DNA of 64,000 bases from Kocuria varians (GTDB lineage: Bacteria; Actinomycetota; Actinomycetes; Actinomycetales; Micrococcaceae), in the NCBI RefSeq assembly GCF_006539885.1, contig NZ_BJNW01000007.1, forward strand, positions 1-64,000. The letters are read 5' to 3'. Below, piece by piece: positions 16,681 to 25,823 of this stretch. The position numbers and the translations under genes were made by a program. How positions within the stretch are numbered: the first letter of the stretch is position 1; every line of letters begins with the position of its first letter. Under the pieces are notes generated by a model that was given only the letters and a program-made list of their open reading frames with translations, made no database searches and was not told where the DNA came from.

Positions 16681-18327
16681 TCAGTCTACCTCGGCGTGCT
16701 GAGTCCTGCCATGGGTCCGATGTCCTGCCCGCTCCAGCCGCACCACCTGGTCCGCCAACTCCGTGACGTCGTCGGGATCGTGGGTGATGAGCACCGCGGT
16801 CCTGCCGACCAGGACCCGGCGGAGCACCTCGCGCATCCGCGGGCGCGCGGCCACGTCCAGCGCACTCATGGGCTCATCCAGCAGGACCACCCGGGGGTCC
16901 GCGGCGAGGACGCGGGCGATCGCCACGCGCTGCGCCTGCCCGCCCGAGAGCTGCTCCGGGGTCCGATGCGCGAACTCCTGCGCGTCCACCTCGCGCAGCC
17001 ACGCCATGGCCCGACGCCGCGCCGTCGCCCTGCGCACGCCCGCCGCCCGCGGGCCGAACGCCACGTTCTCCAGGATGCTCAGGTGCGGGAACAGCAGCGG
17101 CTCCTGCGCCATCAGGGCCACGCCGCGACGGTGCGCGGGAACCCACACGGAGCGCTCCCCCGGCTCGGCGCGGACCACGCAGCGCTCCCCGACGACCACC
17201 GTTCCGCGGTCCGGCGCGAGCAGCCCCGCGACCATGGCGAGCACGGTGGACTTCCCCACCCCGTTCGCCCCGAGCAGCGCCGCAGTCGCCCCCGGTGCCA
17301 CGGTGAACTCGGCGGCCACGCGACGCTGCTCCTGCGCCACCGCCACACGCAGCCCGGTGGCCTCGTGCGCGTCACCTGCAGGGACCCCGTCGGAGATCGG
17401 GGACGACGGCGCGGCGTCGGGTTCTCCCGGAACCTCGCCTTCGCGGGGCGTTCCGGCGTCGCGGCTCTCGCCGGGTTCATGAGTCTCCGGAGCGCCGCGA
17501 TCCCGGCCGAACCACCCGGTGAGGTTGGCGCGGAAGCCGGCGCCGCGGCGTCGTCGTGACGGGGCGCTGAGGCCCACGACGAGCACGGCGACCAGCACGA
17601 GGAGGAGCGAGAGGGCGACCGCTGCGTCCGGGTCCGTCTCGCGCTGGAGGTAGATCTCGAGCGGCAGCGTGCGCGTGACGCCCTGCAGGCTGCCGGCGAA
17701 GGTCAGGGTGGCGCCGAACTCGCCCAGGCAGCGCGCGAACGAGAGCGCCGCGCCGGAGAGCACCGCGGGGAGCGCGAGCGGCAGCGTCACGCGGAAGAGC
17801 GTGCGGGTGGGAGAGGCCCCCAGACCCGCCGCGACCTGCTCGTACCGCGTGCCGGTGGTGCGCAGCGCACCCTCCAGCGAGACCACGAGGAACGGCAGGG
17901 CCACGAACGTCTGCGCGAGCACCACGGCCACGGCGGAGAAGGCGACGTCGATCCCCAGGAATGCGAGCGGACGCCCCAGCAGGCCCATGCGCCCGAACGT
18001 GGACAGCAGCGCGATGCCACCCACCACGGGAGGCAGCACGAGCGGCAGCAGCACGAGCGAGCGCAGCAGGGTGAGCCCACGCGCCGTGGAGCGGGCGAGC
18101 ACCAGGGCCAGCGGGCAGCCGAGCACCAGGCACAACCCGGTGGAGAGCACCGCCGTGCGCAGGCTCAGGGACAGGGCCGCAACCGAGGAGTCGCTCGTGA
18201 GCAGCTCACCCAGGTGCGCCCAGTCGATGCGGAACATCATGCCGACCACGGGGAGGAGCACGAGAAGCGCCCCCACCGCAGCTGGTACGAGGACCCACCG
18301 AGGGGTCGCGGAGAAAGCCCGGGTCAC
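16681..18327 (-). CDS. modBC: fused molybdate ABC transporter permease and ATPase (ModB-ModC)
   Basis: 548 residues combining two proteins. The N-terminal half (about 1-255) is a ModB-type permease with five or six membrane helices and the EAA-like loop [23 protein letters not shown] charged, disordered linker (about 256-325) holds RRRRG, encoded by a GACGACGACGCCGC copy. The C-terminal half is a ModC ATPase with [22 protein letters not shown] and [12 protein letters not shown]. The molybdate-binding TOBE domain usual at the ModC C-terminus is missing; the protein ends soon after the H-loop. Its start overlaps the modA stop by 4 bp. Confidence 0.92.
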   Translation of the reverse strand: MTRAFSATPRWVLVPAAVGALLVLLPVVGMMFRIDWAHLGELLTSDSSVAALSLSLRTAVLSTGLCLVLGCPLALVLARSTARGLTLLRSLVLLPLVLPPVVGGIALLSTFGRMGLLGRPLAFLGIDVAFSAVAVVLAQTFVALPFLVVSLEGALRTTGTRYEQVAAGLGASPTRTLFRVTLPLALPAVLSGAALSFARCLGEFGATLTFAGSLQGVTRTLPLEIYLQRETDPDAAVALSLLLVLVAVLVVGLSAPSRRRRGAGFRANLTGWFGRDRGAPETHEPGESRDAGTPREGEVPGEPDAAPSSPISDGVPAGDAHEATGLRVAVAQEQRRVAAEFTVAPGATAALLGANGVGKSTVLAMVAGLLAPDRGTVVVGERCVVRAEPGERSVWVPAHRRGVALMAQEPLLFPHLSILENVAFGPRAAGVRRATARRRAMAWLREVDAQEFAHRTPEQLSGGQAQRVAIARVLAADPRVVLLDEPMSALDVAARPRMREVLRRVLVGRTAVLITHDPDDVTELADQVVRLERAGHRTHGRTQHAEVD

Positions 18328-19139
18328 GGGGTGCCGAAGCCCGCGTCCTTCAGGACCTTCTGGCCGCGCTCCCCCTTCACCAGCTCCACGAACTCGTCCG
18401 CGAGCTGCGCCTGCGGGGCGTCCTTCAGCGCGACGATCGGGTACTTGTTAATGGCCTCGTCGGTCTTGGGGATCTCGACGGACGAGACCTTGTCCCCGGC
18501 GGACTTGGCGTCCGTGACGTAGACGATCCCGGCGTCGGCCTGCCCGGAGGTGACCTTGCCCAGCACGTCCGTCACGGCGTTCTCCTGGCTCACGGGCTTG
18601 AGCGTGACGCCGTTGGCCTTCTCAACCTTTTCGGTCGCGGAACCGCACGGCACCTCCGGCGCGCACGTGACCAGCTTGACGTCCTTGTCCACCACGTCCT
18701 GAAAGCTCGTGATCCCGGCGGGGTTGTCTTTGGGCACCACCAGGGTCAGCACGTTGGTCGCGAAGACCGCTGGCTCCCCCTTGGCGAGGTCCTTGTCCGT
18801 GAGCTTCTTCATGTTCTTCTGGTCCGCTGAGGCGAAGACGTCCGCCGGCGCACCCTCGATCAGCTGCTGCACCAGGCCCGAGGACCCGCCGTAGTTCACA
18901 GCCACGTCCACCCCCGGGTGGTCCGCCTCGAAGTCCTTGGCCAGCTCGTCGAACGAGCCCGTCAGCGACGCCGCCGCGGAGACCGTGAGCGTCTTGTGCC
19001 CCGCGGCGGACGACGACGCCGATGCGTCACCGCCGCTGCCCGAGCCACCCCCGCAGCCGCTGAGCACCAGCAGACCCGCGGCGGACACCGCGGTGACCGC
19101 ACTGATCTTCCGCACTGACCCGTTCGTGAAGCGTCCCAT
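18324..19139 (-). CDS. modA: molybdate-binding lipoprotein
   Basis: 271 residues from ATG 19139. The signal sequence ends in the lipobox LVLSGC at about residue 27, and is followed by a Gly/Ser-rich tether. The periplasmic-binding fold carries the ModA pattern [48 protein letters not shown] and [14 protein letters not shown]. It binds molybdate or tungstate outside the membrane and delivers it to the fused ModBC. The start overlaps the regulator stop as TGATG, and the end overlaps ModBC, giving a tightly coupled three-gene operon. Confidence 0.93.
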   Translation of the reverse strand: MGRFTNGSVRKISAVTAVSAAGLLVLSGCGGGSGSGGDASASSSAAGHKTLTVSAAASLTGSFDELAKDFEADHPGVDVAVNYGGSSGLVQQLIEGAPADVFASADQKNMKKLTDKDLAKGEPAVFATNVLTLVVPKDNPAGITSFQDVVDKDVKLVTCAPEVPCGSATEKVEKANGVTLKPVSQENAVTDVLGKVTSGQADAGIVYVTDAKSAGDKVSSVEIPKTDEAINKYPIVALKDAPQAQLADEFVELVKGERGQKVLKDAGFGTP

Positions 19140-19540
19140 CACTTCGTCCCCTCCGTCTCGACGATGACCGCGGTGGACTTCACCACGGCCGTGGCCACGG
19201 ATCCCGGTTCCAGCCCGAGATCCCGCACCGCCTCCGTGCTCATGAGGGACACGATCCGGTGCGGACCGCACTGCAGCTCCACCTGGGACATCACCGGGTC
19301 CGACGTCACCGCCGTCACCAGTCCCACCAGTCGGTTGCGTGCAGAGCTCCTCACGTTCGCCGGGTCCTGGGGGCTCACCGCGTTGCGACGCGCGAGCTGC
19401 GCGAGGTCCACCCCGTCCACCACGGTGTGCCCGGCGTCGTCCTTGGTCCCGACGAGCGAGCCCTGCGCGATCCACCGCCTCACGGTGTCGTCGCTGACAC
19501 CCATGAACGTGGCGGCCTGAGAGACACGGAGGAACGTCAT
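19139..19540 (-). CDS. HTH-TOBE molybdate-responsive regulator
   Basis: 133 residues. The N-terminal MerR/excisionase-like helix-turn-helix (SQAATFMGVSDDTVRRWIAQG, here SQAATFMGVSDD and VRRWIAQG) occupies about residues 7-30. The C-terminal TOBE/Mop domain (ARNRLVGLVTAV, VELQCGPHRIVSLMS, SVATAVVKSTAVIVE) occupies about 65-130. Mop domains bind molybdate oxyanion, so the protein probably senses molybdate and regulates its own operon. It is first in the operon, and a -10 box lies six bases before its ATG. It may supply the TOBE domain that ModBC lacks. Confidence 0.87.
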   Translation of the reverse strand: MTFLRVSQAATFMGVSDDTVRRWIAQGSLVGTKDDAGHTVVDGVDLAQLARRNAVSPQDPANVRSSARNRLVGLVTAVTSDPVMSQVELQCGPHRIVSLMSTEAVRDLGLEPGSVATAVVKSTAVIVETEGTK

Positions 19541-19546
19541 GCCCTC

Positions 19547-19552
19547 ACCCTA
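19547..19552 (-). promoter_or_regulatory. -10 box of the molybdate operon
   Basis: TAGGGT on the minus strand, six bases before the regulator ATG, consistent with a leaderless transcript for the operon. Confidence 0.45.
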
Positions 19553-19654
19553 TCCGCAGGTGCGTGCCGAACGGGGGAACACAACCGCAGATGCGGGCGG
19601 GCCGGGTGCGTTCGCGGGCAGGCGTCGTCGACAGGGCACCCCTCACGTGCTGCT

Positions 19655-19712
19655 CAGCGGAGTAAAGGCACGCAACGGCCCGAATTTCTGCGTTTGCTCC
19701 GTTAGTGCACGC
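19655..19712. repeat. intergenic repeat family C, copy 1
   Basis: GCGGAGTAAAGGCACG, then CAACGGCCCGAATTTC, then TGCGTTTGCTCCGTTAGTGCA. It is about 85% identical to copy 2, which lies 210 bases further on in the same orientation. The whole gap 19553-19970 contains only the two repeats and GC-rich sequence with a GACGGCGCC hairpin; no gene is seen. Confidence 0.75.
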
Positions 19713-19864
19713 TGCGCGCACCGCACCCTGCCCGCTGCACGGGGCGCGCACCTCCCTCGCCCGCACAGCACGACGGCGCCGCTCCGGGTTTCCCCCGAGC
19801 GACGCCGTCGGCGCGCGACGCCGGGCGAGGAGTGCCCCGCCCGGCGTCCCTCTCGTGCTGCCTG

Positions 19865-19919
19865 GCGGAGTAAACGCACGCAACGGCCCGAATTTCTGCG
19901 TTTACTCCGCTAATGCACG
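19865..19919. repeat. intergenic repeat family C, copy 2
   Basis: A perfect 14-bp stem GCGGAGTAAACGCA (19866-19879) with its complement at 19898-19911. Between them is CGCAACGGCCCGAATTTC, shared exactly with copy 1. It is followed by GCTAATGCA. Confidence 0.8.
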
Positions 19920-19970
19920 CCGCGCGGTACACGCCTCACGCGGCCCGCCACGCCGCACCCCGCCCGCCGC

Positions 19971-20753
19971 TCACTCGTGCGAGAAGTTCGCCTTCCGCTT
20001 CTCCGCGAAGGCGGCCATGCCCTCTTTCTGGTCCGCGGTGGAGAACAGCCCGTGGAACACCCGGCGCTCGTACTGCAGCCCGGCGGCCAGGGTGGTCTCG
20101 TACGCGGTGTTGACCGTCTCCACGGCGTGCTGGGCCACGGGCTTGGACATGCCCGCGATCGTGCCCGCAACCTCCAGCGCGGTGTCCAGGAGGGAGTCCG
20201 AGGGGACCACGCGGGAGACGAGTCCGGAACGTTCGGCCTCCTCCGCGTCCATCTGCCGACCGGTGAGGATGAGGTCCATGGCCTTCGCCTTGCCCACCGC
20301 GCGGGTGAGGCGCTGGGTGCCGCCCATGCCCGGGATCACGCCCAGGGTGATCTCCGGCTGCCCGAACTTCGCGGTGTCCGCGGCGATGATCATGTCGCAC
20401 ATCATCGCCACCTCGCAGCCGCCGCCGAGCGCGTAGCCCGCCACCGCGGCGATCTTGGGGGTGCGCAACCGCGCGAAGCCGTCCCATGCGGCGAAGAAGT
20501 CCTCGCGGTACATGTCCGAGCCGCTCTTGGAGCTCATCTCCTTGATGTCCGCGCCGGCGGCGAACGCCTTCTCGGAGCCGGTCAGCACGATCGCCCCGAT
20601 CTCGGCGTCGCGGTCGAGCTCGGTGGCCGCGGCGACCACGTCCCGCATGGTCTGTTCGTTCAGCGCGTTGAGAGCCTTGGGGCGGTTCAGCGTGATCACT
20701 CCCACGCGTCCCTCGCGGCGGACCAGGATGGTGTCGTAGGTGTTTTCGCTCAT
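19971..20753 (-). CDS. enoyl-CoA hydratase
   Basis: 260 residues of the crotonase family, hydrating 2-trans-enoyl-CoA in beta-oxidation. The oxyanion-hole segments [10 protein letters not shown] (about 64) and [10 protein letters not shown] (about 105-114) are visible. So are the two catalytic glutamates: the one at the end of GGGCE and the one in [20 protein letters not shown]. Length and motifs match the short-chain, mitochondrial-type EchA proteins. It is a stand-alone gene on the minus strand. Confidence 0.9.
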   Translation of the reverse strand: MSENTYDTILVRREGRVGVITLNRPKALNALNEQTMRDVVAAATELDRDAEIGAIVLTGSEKAFAAGADIKEMSSKSGSDMYREDFFAAWDGFARLRTPKIAAVAGYALGGGCEVAMMCDMIIAADTAKFGQPEITLGVIPGMGGTQRLTRAVGKAKAMDLILTGRQMDAEEAERSGLVSRVVPSDSLLDTALEVAGTIAGMSKPVAQHAVETVNTAYETTLAAGLQYERRVFHGLFSTADQKEGMAAFAEKRKANFSHE

Positions 20754-21021
20754 GCGGTCAGCATCTCACGACGACGCCGTGCCCCACCTCACACGCGCGG
20801 GTGCCGGGCGGCGGGGCGCCGCCTCGACACCGACCGTCCCGCGCGGACAAACGGCCACCCCGTGCCACCCTGGCGGCAGCAGCACCGGGAACATGGCGGC
20901 TCGCCGTGAGAGCTGGCGAGGCCCCGCTACCCGGTCAGTCCGCGGAACCGGCGGGGCCCTCACCACCCCACCGGGCGGCGTCGTCCCCGGGCCCCGTCAC
21001 ACCCCGGAAACACCCGGCCGC

Positions 21022-21027
21022 TAGCAT
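21022..21027 (+). promoter_or_regulatory. -10 box for leaderless nadE
   Basis: TAGCAT, then six bases GGCGGC, then the nadE ATG. There is no Shine-Dalgarno sequence, so translation probably starts on a leaderless mRNA. Confidence 0.5.
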
Positions 21028-21033
21028 GGCGGC

Positions 21034-21861
21034 ATGCGTGAATTGCAGGCTCAGATCATCGCCGAGCTCGGCGTCTCCCCGCGGATCGACCCGGCGCAGG
21101 AGGTGGCGCGGCGCGTGGACTTCCTCGCGGACTACCTCCGGGCCACACACACCAAGGGCTTCGTGCTGGGCATCAGCGGCGGCGTGGACTCGACCCTGGC
21201 GGGGCGGCTCGCCCAGCTGGCCGTGGAGAAGCTGCGCGAGGACGGTGTGACCGCGGAGTTCGTGGCCATGCGCCTGCCCTACCGCACGCAGCAGGACGAG
21301 GACGACGCCCAGGCCGCGCTCGCGTTCATCGCGCCGGACCGGGCGCTCACGTACGACGTCGCCCCGGCGGTGGACGGGTTCGAGGCCGCCTACACCGCGG
21401 CCACCGGGGACACGCTCACCGACTTCACGCGCGGTAACACCAAGGCGCGCGTGCGGATGACCGCGCAGTACGCGGTGGGCGGGGACCACGGCCTGCTGGT
21501 GATCGGCACGGACCACGCGGCGGAGTCCGTCACCGGGTTCTTCACGAAGTTCGGCGACGGCGGCGCGGACCTGCTCCCCCTGGCCGGGCTGGACAAGCGC
21601 CAGAACCGGCAGCTGCTGGAGCACCTGGGAGCGTCGGAGCGGCTCGTCGGGAAGGTCCCCACCGCGGACCTGCTCAACGACAACCCCGGCCGCGCGGACG
21701 AGGACGAGCTGGGCCTCACCTACGAGGACATCGACGACTACCTCGAGGGCAAGGACATCCCCGTGGAGGTCGCGGAGAAGCTGGAGCAGATCTTCCTCCG
21801 TTCCCGCCACAAGCGCACCGTCCCGGTCACCCCCGCGGACGACTGGTGGCGGCAGGGCTGA
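21034..21861 (+). CDS. nadE: ammonia-dependent NAD synthetase
   Basis: 275 residues, the typical length of the NH3-dependent form with no glutaminase domain. The PP-loop motif [15 protein letters not shown] (about residues 47-61) binds ATP. The segments [31 protein letters not shown] and [22 protein letters not shown] (here [12 protein letters not shown]) are those of E. coli and Bacillus NadE. It amidates deamido-NAD to NAD. The 3' end overlaps the convergent nhaA by 35 bp. Confidence 0.95.
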   Translation: MRELQAQIIAELGVSPRIDPAQEVARRVDFLADYLRATHTKGFVLGISGGVDSTLAGRLAQLAVEKLREDGVTAEFVAMRLPYRTQQDEDDAQAALAFIAPDRALTYDVAPAVDGFEAAYTAATGDTLTDFTRGNTKARVRMTAQYAVGGDHGLLVIGTDHAAESVTGFFTKFGDGGADLLPLAGLDKRQNRQLLEHLGASERLVGKVPTADLLNDNPGRADEDELGLTYEDIDDYLEGKDIPVEVAEKLEQIFLRSRHKRTVPVTPADDWWRQG

Positions 21862-23077
21862 CGACCCGGTAGTGGCGGTTGCGCCACGCCAGCAGCCCGC
21901 CGGCCAGCACAGCCGCCAGGACGGACGCGGTCAGGATCGCCACCTTCGCCTGGTCGTCGGCGGCCGCGGCCGGGTCGAAGCTGAGCTCCGCGATCAGCAG
22001 GGACACCGTGAACCCGATGCCCGCGAGCAGCGCGATCCCGGCCAGGTCGATCCACCGGTACGAGGAGTCCAGCCGACTGCCCGTGATCCTGGTGGTGAGC
22101 CACGTGGCGCCGATGATGCCCAGCGGCTTGCCCACCACGAGCCCCGCGACGATGCCGAGCGTGACCGGGGCCGCGAGCGCCGTCGTCAACCCGTCCCAGC
22201 CGCCCACGGCCACGCCTGCGGAGAAGAAGGCGAAGACGGGCACCGCGAACCCGGCGGACAGGGGCCGGACCCGGTGCTCCAGGTGCTCGGCAAGCTGCAC
22301 CGGCTCCCCGGTTCCCTTGCCGCCGTGGACGGGCACCGCGAAGCCGAGCAGGACGCCCGCGACGGTGGCGTGGATGCCGGCGTCGTGCACGAGCGCCCAG
22401 GTGACCACGGCGAGCGGCACCAGGATGACCCAGGCAACCCACGTCCGGTCCGCGAAGAAGCGCGGGAAGCGGTGGGTCAGGAACGCGAAGGCACCCAGCG
22501 GCAGCAGTGCGAGCAGCAGCGGCGCCACGCTCACGTGCTCGGTGTAGAAGACGGCGATGATGGTGATCGCCAGGAGGTCGTCCACCACCGCGAGCGTGAG
22601 CAGGAACAGCCGCAGCGCCGGTGGCAGACGCGAACCCACGATCGCGAGCACGGCCACCGCGAAGGCGATGTCCGTGGCGGTGGGGATGGCCCAGCCGCCC
22701 AGGGTCTCGGGGCTCGCGAGGTTGGCCGCCGTGTAGATCAGGGCGGGGACGACGACGCCGCCCACCGCCGCCGCGATCGGCACCACGGCGGTCCGCAGGT
22801 CCCGCAGATCCCCCGCGACGAACTCGCGCTTGAGCTCCAGGCCCACGAGGAAGAAGAACACCGCGAGCAGACCGTCCGCGGCCCACGCGCCGAGGCTCAG
22901 CTTCAGGTGCCACGGCTCGTAGCCGACCTCGAGGTCCCGCAGCTGGAAGTAGGAGTCGGCGGCGGGTGAGTTGGCCCAGAGAATGGCCAGCGCGGCGGCC
23001 GCGACCAGCAGGATCCCTGCAACGGTCTCCCGCCGCAGGACGGACTGGGCACGGGCAAGGGGGTGGTGAGAGGGCAT
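21827..23077 (-). CDS. nhaA: Na+/H+ antiporter NhaA
   Basis: About 416 residues with about 12 membrane helices. The essential aspartate pair is in [10 protein letters not shown], and the third helix-IV region reads [17 protein letters not shown]. The ATG at 23077 is chosen because GGAG lies six bases upstream; the GTG twelve bases earlier lacks such a site. NhaA exchanges cytoplasmic Na+ for protons in pH and salt homeostasis. A GACGACGACGCCGC copy here encodes GGVVVP within a helix boundary. Confidence 0.95.
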   Translation of the reverse strand: MPSHHPLARAQSVLRRETVAGILLVAAAALAILWANSPAADSYFQLRDLEVGYEPWHLKLSLGAWAADGLLAVFFFLVGLELKREFVAGDLRDLRTAVVPIAAAVGGVVVPALIYTAANLASPETLGGWAIPTATDIAFAVAVLAIVGSRLPPALRLFLLTLAVVDDLLAITIIAVFYTEHVSVAPLLLALLPLGAFAFLTHRFPRFFADRTWVAWVILVPLAVVTWALVHDAGIHATVAGVLLGFAVPVHGGKGTGEPVQLAEHLEHRVRPLSAGFAVPVFAFFSAGVAVGGWDGLTTALAAPVTLGIVAGLVVGKPLGIIGATWLTTRITGSRLDSSYRWIDLAGIALLAGIGFTVSLLIAELSFDPAAAADDQAKVAILTASVLAAVLAGGLLAWRNRHYRVVSPAATSRPRG

Positions 23078-23306
23078 GGGAGTCTCCACTGTCGACGGGC
23101 ATCACAAGTACTTCCGCCGACCAGACTTCCCGGCACACCAGCCCACGAGGGTAGCAGGCCGCCCGGGGAGCGCTCCGACCGGGTGGGCTCCGCGAGAGCA
23201 CTTCGGCACGGCGCCCATCCGCCGTCTCCGGTGCCGCAACGTGCCCCGCCAACCGGTCCGCCGACATCCGTTTCTTCACCGCAGCCCCCTGGCTACACTG
23301 GCCCCA

Positions 23307-23431
23307 GTGACACGGGGTGCCGTTGCCCGTTCCCCCGCTCCCGCGCCCGGTGTGGCGCACCGTGGGGGACCGCAGCGGCTGAGATGACACCCGTCGAACC
23401 TGTCCAGTTAGTACTGGCGAAGGGATGTCAC
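23307..23431 (+). promoter_or_regulatory. TPP riboswitch (THI element)
   Basis: The P1 arms GTGACA (23307-23312) and TGTCAC (23426-23431) enclose GGGGTGCC, an extended GC-rich P3 arm, and the diagnostic CTGAGATGACACCC (from 23379) and GAACCTGTCCAGTTAGTACTGGCGAAGGGA, seen as GAACCTG then CTGGCGAAGGGA. A -10-like TACACT is at 23294-23299. CTCC at 23437-23440 could pair with the GGAG Shine-Dalgarno at 23481-23484, suggesting translational control of the SDR gene that follows. The aptamer call is strong; the switch mechanism is inference. Confidence 0.93.
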
Positions 23432-23489
23432 GGTCGCTCCACGCAGCTGGCGCACCGCTTTCTTCGCCGTGAGCCACGCAGGAGTGAGC

Positions 23490-24254
23490 ATGCGGATCGA
23501 GAACACCATCGTCCTGGTCACCGGGGGCGCCCGCGGTCTGGGGGAGCACCTGAGCCGGGCGTTCGCGCGGGAGGGTGCGCGCGTCGTCGTGAACTACCAC
23601 TCGAGCGAGGAGCGGGCCGCCGCGCTCGTGGCCGAGTTCGGGAAGCACCGGGCGCTGGCCGTCCGCGCGGACGTGACGGACGCGCAGCAGGTCCGGGACA
23701 TGGTCGCTCGGGCGCGGGAGCACTTCGGTGCGCCGATCACCGTGGCCGTGAACAACGCGCTCGTGGAGTTCAGCTTCAACGGGGACGCCCGGCCCACGCT
23801 CGAGACCCTGACCGCGCAGAACCTCACGCAGCAGTTCGAGGGTGCCGTGGTGGGTGCGCTCAACGTGATGCAGGCGGTCGCACCGGGCATGGCGGAGGTC
23901 GGTAAGGGCCGGATCATCAACATCGGCACCAACCTGTTCCAGAACCCCGTGGTCCCCTACCACGACTACACCGCCGCCAAGGCCGCCCTGCTCTCCCTCA
24001 CGCGCACCGCCGCGAAGGACCTCGGCCCGCAGGGCATCACCGTGAACATGATCTCCGGCGGCCTGCTGCGCACCACGGACGCGAGCGCCGCGACCCCGGA
24101 CGAGGTCTTCGACGTCATCGCCGCCGGCACTCCCCTGGGCCGCGTCACGACCCCCGAGGAGTTCGCGGACACCACCCTGTTCTTCGCCTCCGACTGGTCG
24201 CGCGGGGTCACGGGGCAGAACCTCGTCGTCGACGGCGGACTGGTGGTCGACTGA
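23490..24254 (+). CDS. SDR oxidoreductase under TPP riboswitch control
   Basis: 254 residues; ATG 23490 with GGAG five bases upstream. It is a short-chain dehydrogenase with TGGARGLG (about residue 12), an altered NNAG motif (NNAL), and the catalytic YTAAKAA. The C-terminal segment GVTGQNLVVDGG is typical of FabG-like members. It is the first gene after a thiamine pyrophosphate riboswitch and is one base from the next gene, a two-gene operon. Regulation by TPP implies a role in thiamine acquisition, salvage or turnover, but it is not one of the standard thi genes. Substrate unknown. Confidence 0.88.
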   Translation: MRIENTIVLVTGGARGLGEHLSRAFAREGARVVVNYHSSEERAAALVAEFGKHRALAVRADVTDAQQVRDMVARAREHFGAPITVAVNNALVEFSFNGDARPTLETLTAQNLTQQFEGAVVGALNVMQAVAPGMAEVGKGRIINIGTNLFQNPVVPYHDYTAAKAALLSLTRTAAKDLGPQGITVNMISGGLLRTTDASAATPDEVFDVIAAGTPLGRVTTPEEFADTTLFFASDWSRGVTGQNLVVDGGLVVD

Positions 24255-24255
24255 C

Positions 24256-25596
24256 GTGGCGGCACCCTCCGAGCACGACGACGCCGCCGCGCCGGGTCCC
24301 GCGGCCCGGTCCGGCCGCCGGCTGCACCTCAACGCGTTCCTCTTCGGGACCGGTCACCACCAGGCGTCCTGGCGCGCCCCGGACTCCGCGGTGGACCGGC
24401 TCACGGACATCACGTACTACGAGGAACTCGCGCAGCTCGCCGAGCGCGGCCTGTTCGACGCCGTGTTCTTCGCGGACGGGCACAGCGTGGGCAACGTGGC
24501 GGGCGGGCCGGCGTGGTCCCTCGAACCGCTGACCACGTTGTCCGCGATGGCGCGGGCCACGGAGCGGATCGGCCTGGTGTGCACGGTGTCCTCCACCTTC
24601 TTCACCCCCTTCCACGCCGCCAGGATGCTCGCGTCCCTGGACCACATCTCCGGTGGCCGGGCCGGGTGGAACGTGGTGACCTCCATGTGGGACGCGGAGG
24701 CCCGCAACCACGGCTACACCGCCATGCCTCCCAAGGAGGAGCGCTACGAGCGGGCCCGGGAGTTCGTGGACGTGGCCCGTGCCCTGTGGGCGAGCTGGGA
24801 CGAGGACGCCGTGCTCGCGGACCGCGCCGGGCAGTGGGGCGACCCGGAGAAGGTGCACCCCGTGGACCACGAGGGCCGGTACTTCCTGGTGGACGGCCCC
24901 CTCACCGTTCCGCGCTGCCCGCAGGGCGAACCCGTGCTGTTCCAGGCGGGTGCATCCGGGCCGGGGAAGGCGCTGGCGGGGGAGGTCGCCGAGGGGATCT
25001 ACGCCGTGGCCTACGACCTCCCTGCCGCACAGGAGTACTACCGGGCGGTGAAGGCGGAGGTGGCGCGCGCGGGCAGGGACCCGGACGGCGTCGTCGTGAT
25101 GCCCGGGCTCGTGACCTACGTGGGGCGCACCCACGAGGAGGCGCTCGAGAAGCAGGCGGGCGTGGACCGGCTGCTGCCCGTGGAACAGTCGCTGGCGCAG
25201 CTGTCCACGTTCGTGCAGCAGGACTGCTCGCAGTGGGACCTCGACGCACCCGTCCCCGAGCTGCCACCCCTCGAGGAGTTCACCGGGCCGCAGGGGCGCT
25301 ACGGCACCATCCTGCGCATCATCGAGGCCGAGAACCCCACCGTGCGCCAGCTGCTCGCACGCCTGGCCGCGGGCGGTGGGCACTGCACCATGGTGGGCAC
25401 GCCGGAGAGCATCGCGGACCAGATCCAGGAGTGGTTCGAGAACGAGGGCGCGGACGGCTTCAACCTCATGCCACCCGTGCAGCCGGACTCGCTGCAGGAC
25501 GTCGTGGACCTCGTGGTCCCCGAGCTGCAGCGCCGCGGGCTCTTCCGCACCGAGTACACCGCCACCACCCTGCGCGGGCACCTCGCGGAGGCCTGA
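24256..25596 (+). CDS. NtaA/SnaA/DszA-type FMN-dependent monooxygenase
   Basis: 446 residues. It belongs to the luciferase-like family branch that includes nitrilotriacetate monooxygenase A and dibenzothiophene-sulfone monooxygenase. Visible family signatures are RLHLNAFLFGTGHHQASWR, RGLFDAVFFADGHS, SLEPLTTLSAMARATERIGL, FFTPFHAARMLASLDHISGGRAGWNVVTS (partly quoted), GQWGDPEKVHPVDHEGRYF and DGFNLMPP. A reduced-flavin partner is needed but not encoded nearby. It starts at a GTG one base after the SDR stop, so it shares the TPP riboswitch. The N-terminal tail EHDDAAAPG comes from a GACGACGACGCCGC copy and precedes the conserved fold. Confidence 0.9.
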   Translation: MAAPSEHDDAAAPGPAARSGRRLHLNAFLFGTGHHQASWRAPDSAVDRLTDITYYEELAQLAERGLFDAVFFADGHSVGNVAGGPAWSLEPLTTLSAMARATERIGLVCTVSSTFFTPFHAARMLASLDHISGGRAGWNVVTSMWDAEARNHGYTAMPPKEERYERAREFVDVARALWASWDEDAVLADRAGQWGDPEKVHPVDHEGRYFLVDGPLTVPRCPQGEPVLFQAGASGPGKALAGEVAEGIYAVAYDLPAAQEYYRAVKAEVARAGRDPDGVVVMPGLVTYVGRTHEEALEKQAGVDRLLPVEQSLAQLSTFVQQDCSQWDLDAPVPELPPLEEFTGPQGRYGTILRIIEAENPTVRQLLARLAAGGGHCTMVGTPESIADQIQEWFENEGADGFNLMPPVQPDSLQDVVDLVVPELQRRGLFRTEYTATTLRGHLAEA

Positions 25597-25636
25597 GGCG
25601 GGGGTCTGAGACAGGGGTCCAAGAACCTGCCCGCAG

Positions 25637-25680
25637 GACGACGGCGCCGCGCCCGGTTTCCGGGACGCGGCGCCGTCGTC
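25637..25680 (+). terminator. terminator after the riboswitch operon
   Basis: 20 base pairs (25637-25656 with 25660-25680, one bulged A) around the loop TTT. The stem begins GACGACGGCGCCGCGC. It lies between convergent genes, and the rest of 25597-25823 contains no gene. Confidence 0.75.
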
Positions 25681-25823
25681 GTCAACTCTGGGGACCGCGG
25701 CAGTGGTGCCCCGCAGAGGAACGTGCCCGGCGCGAGTCCTGCCCGCTCACAGGTGGCCCGGGCCTCCGTTGCGCTGAGAAGCCCACCCGCTGCCGACCCC
25801 CGGAACTCACCTGCCGCGAGCGC

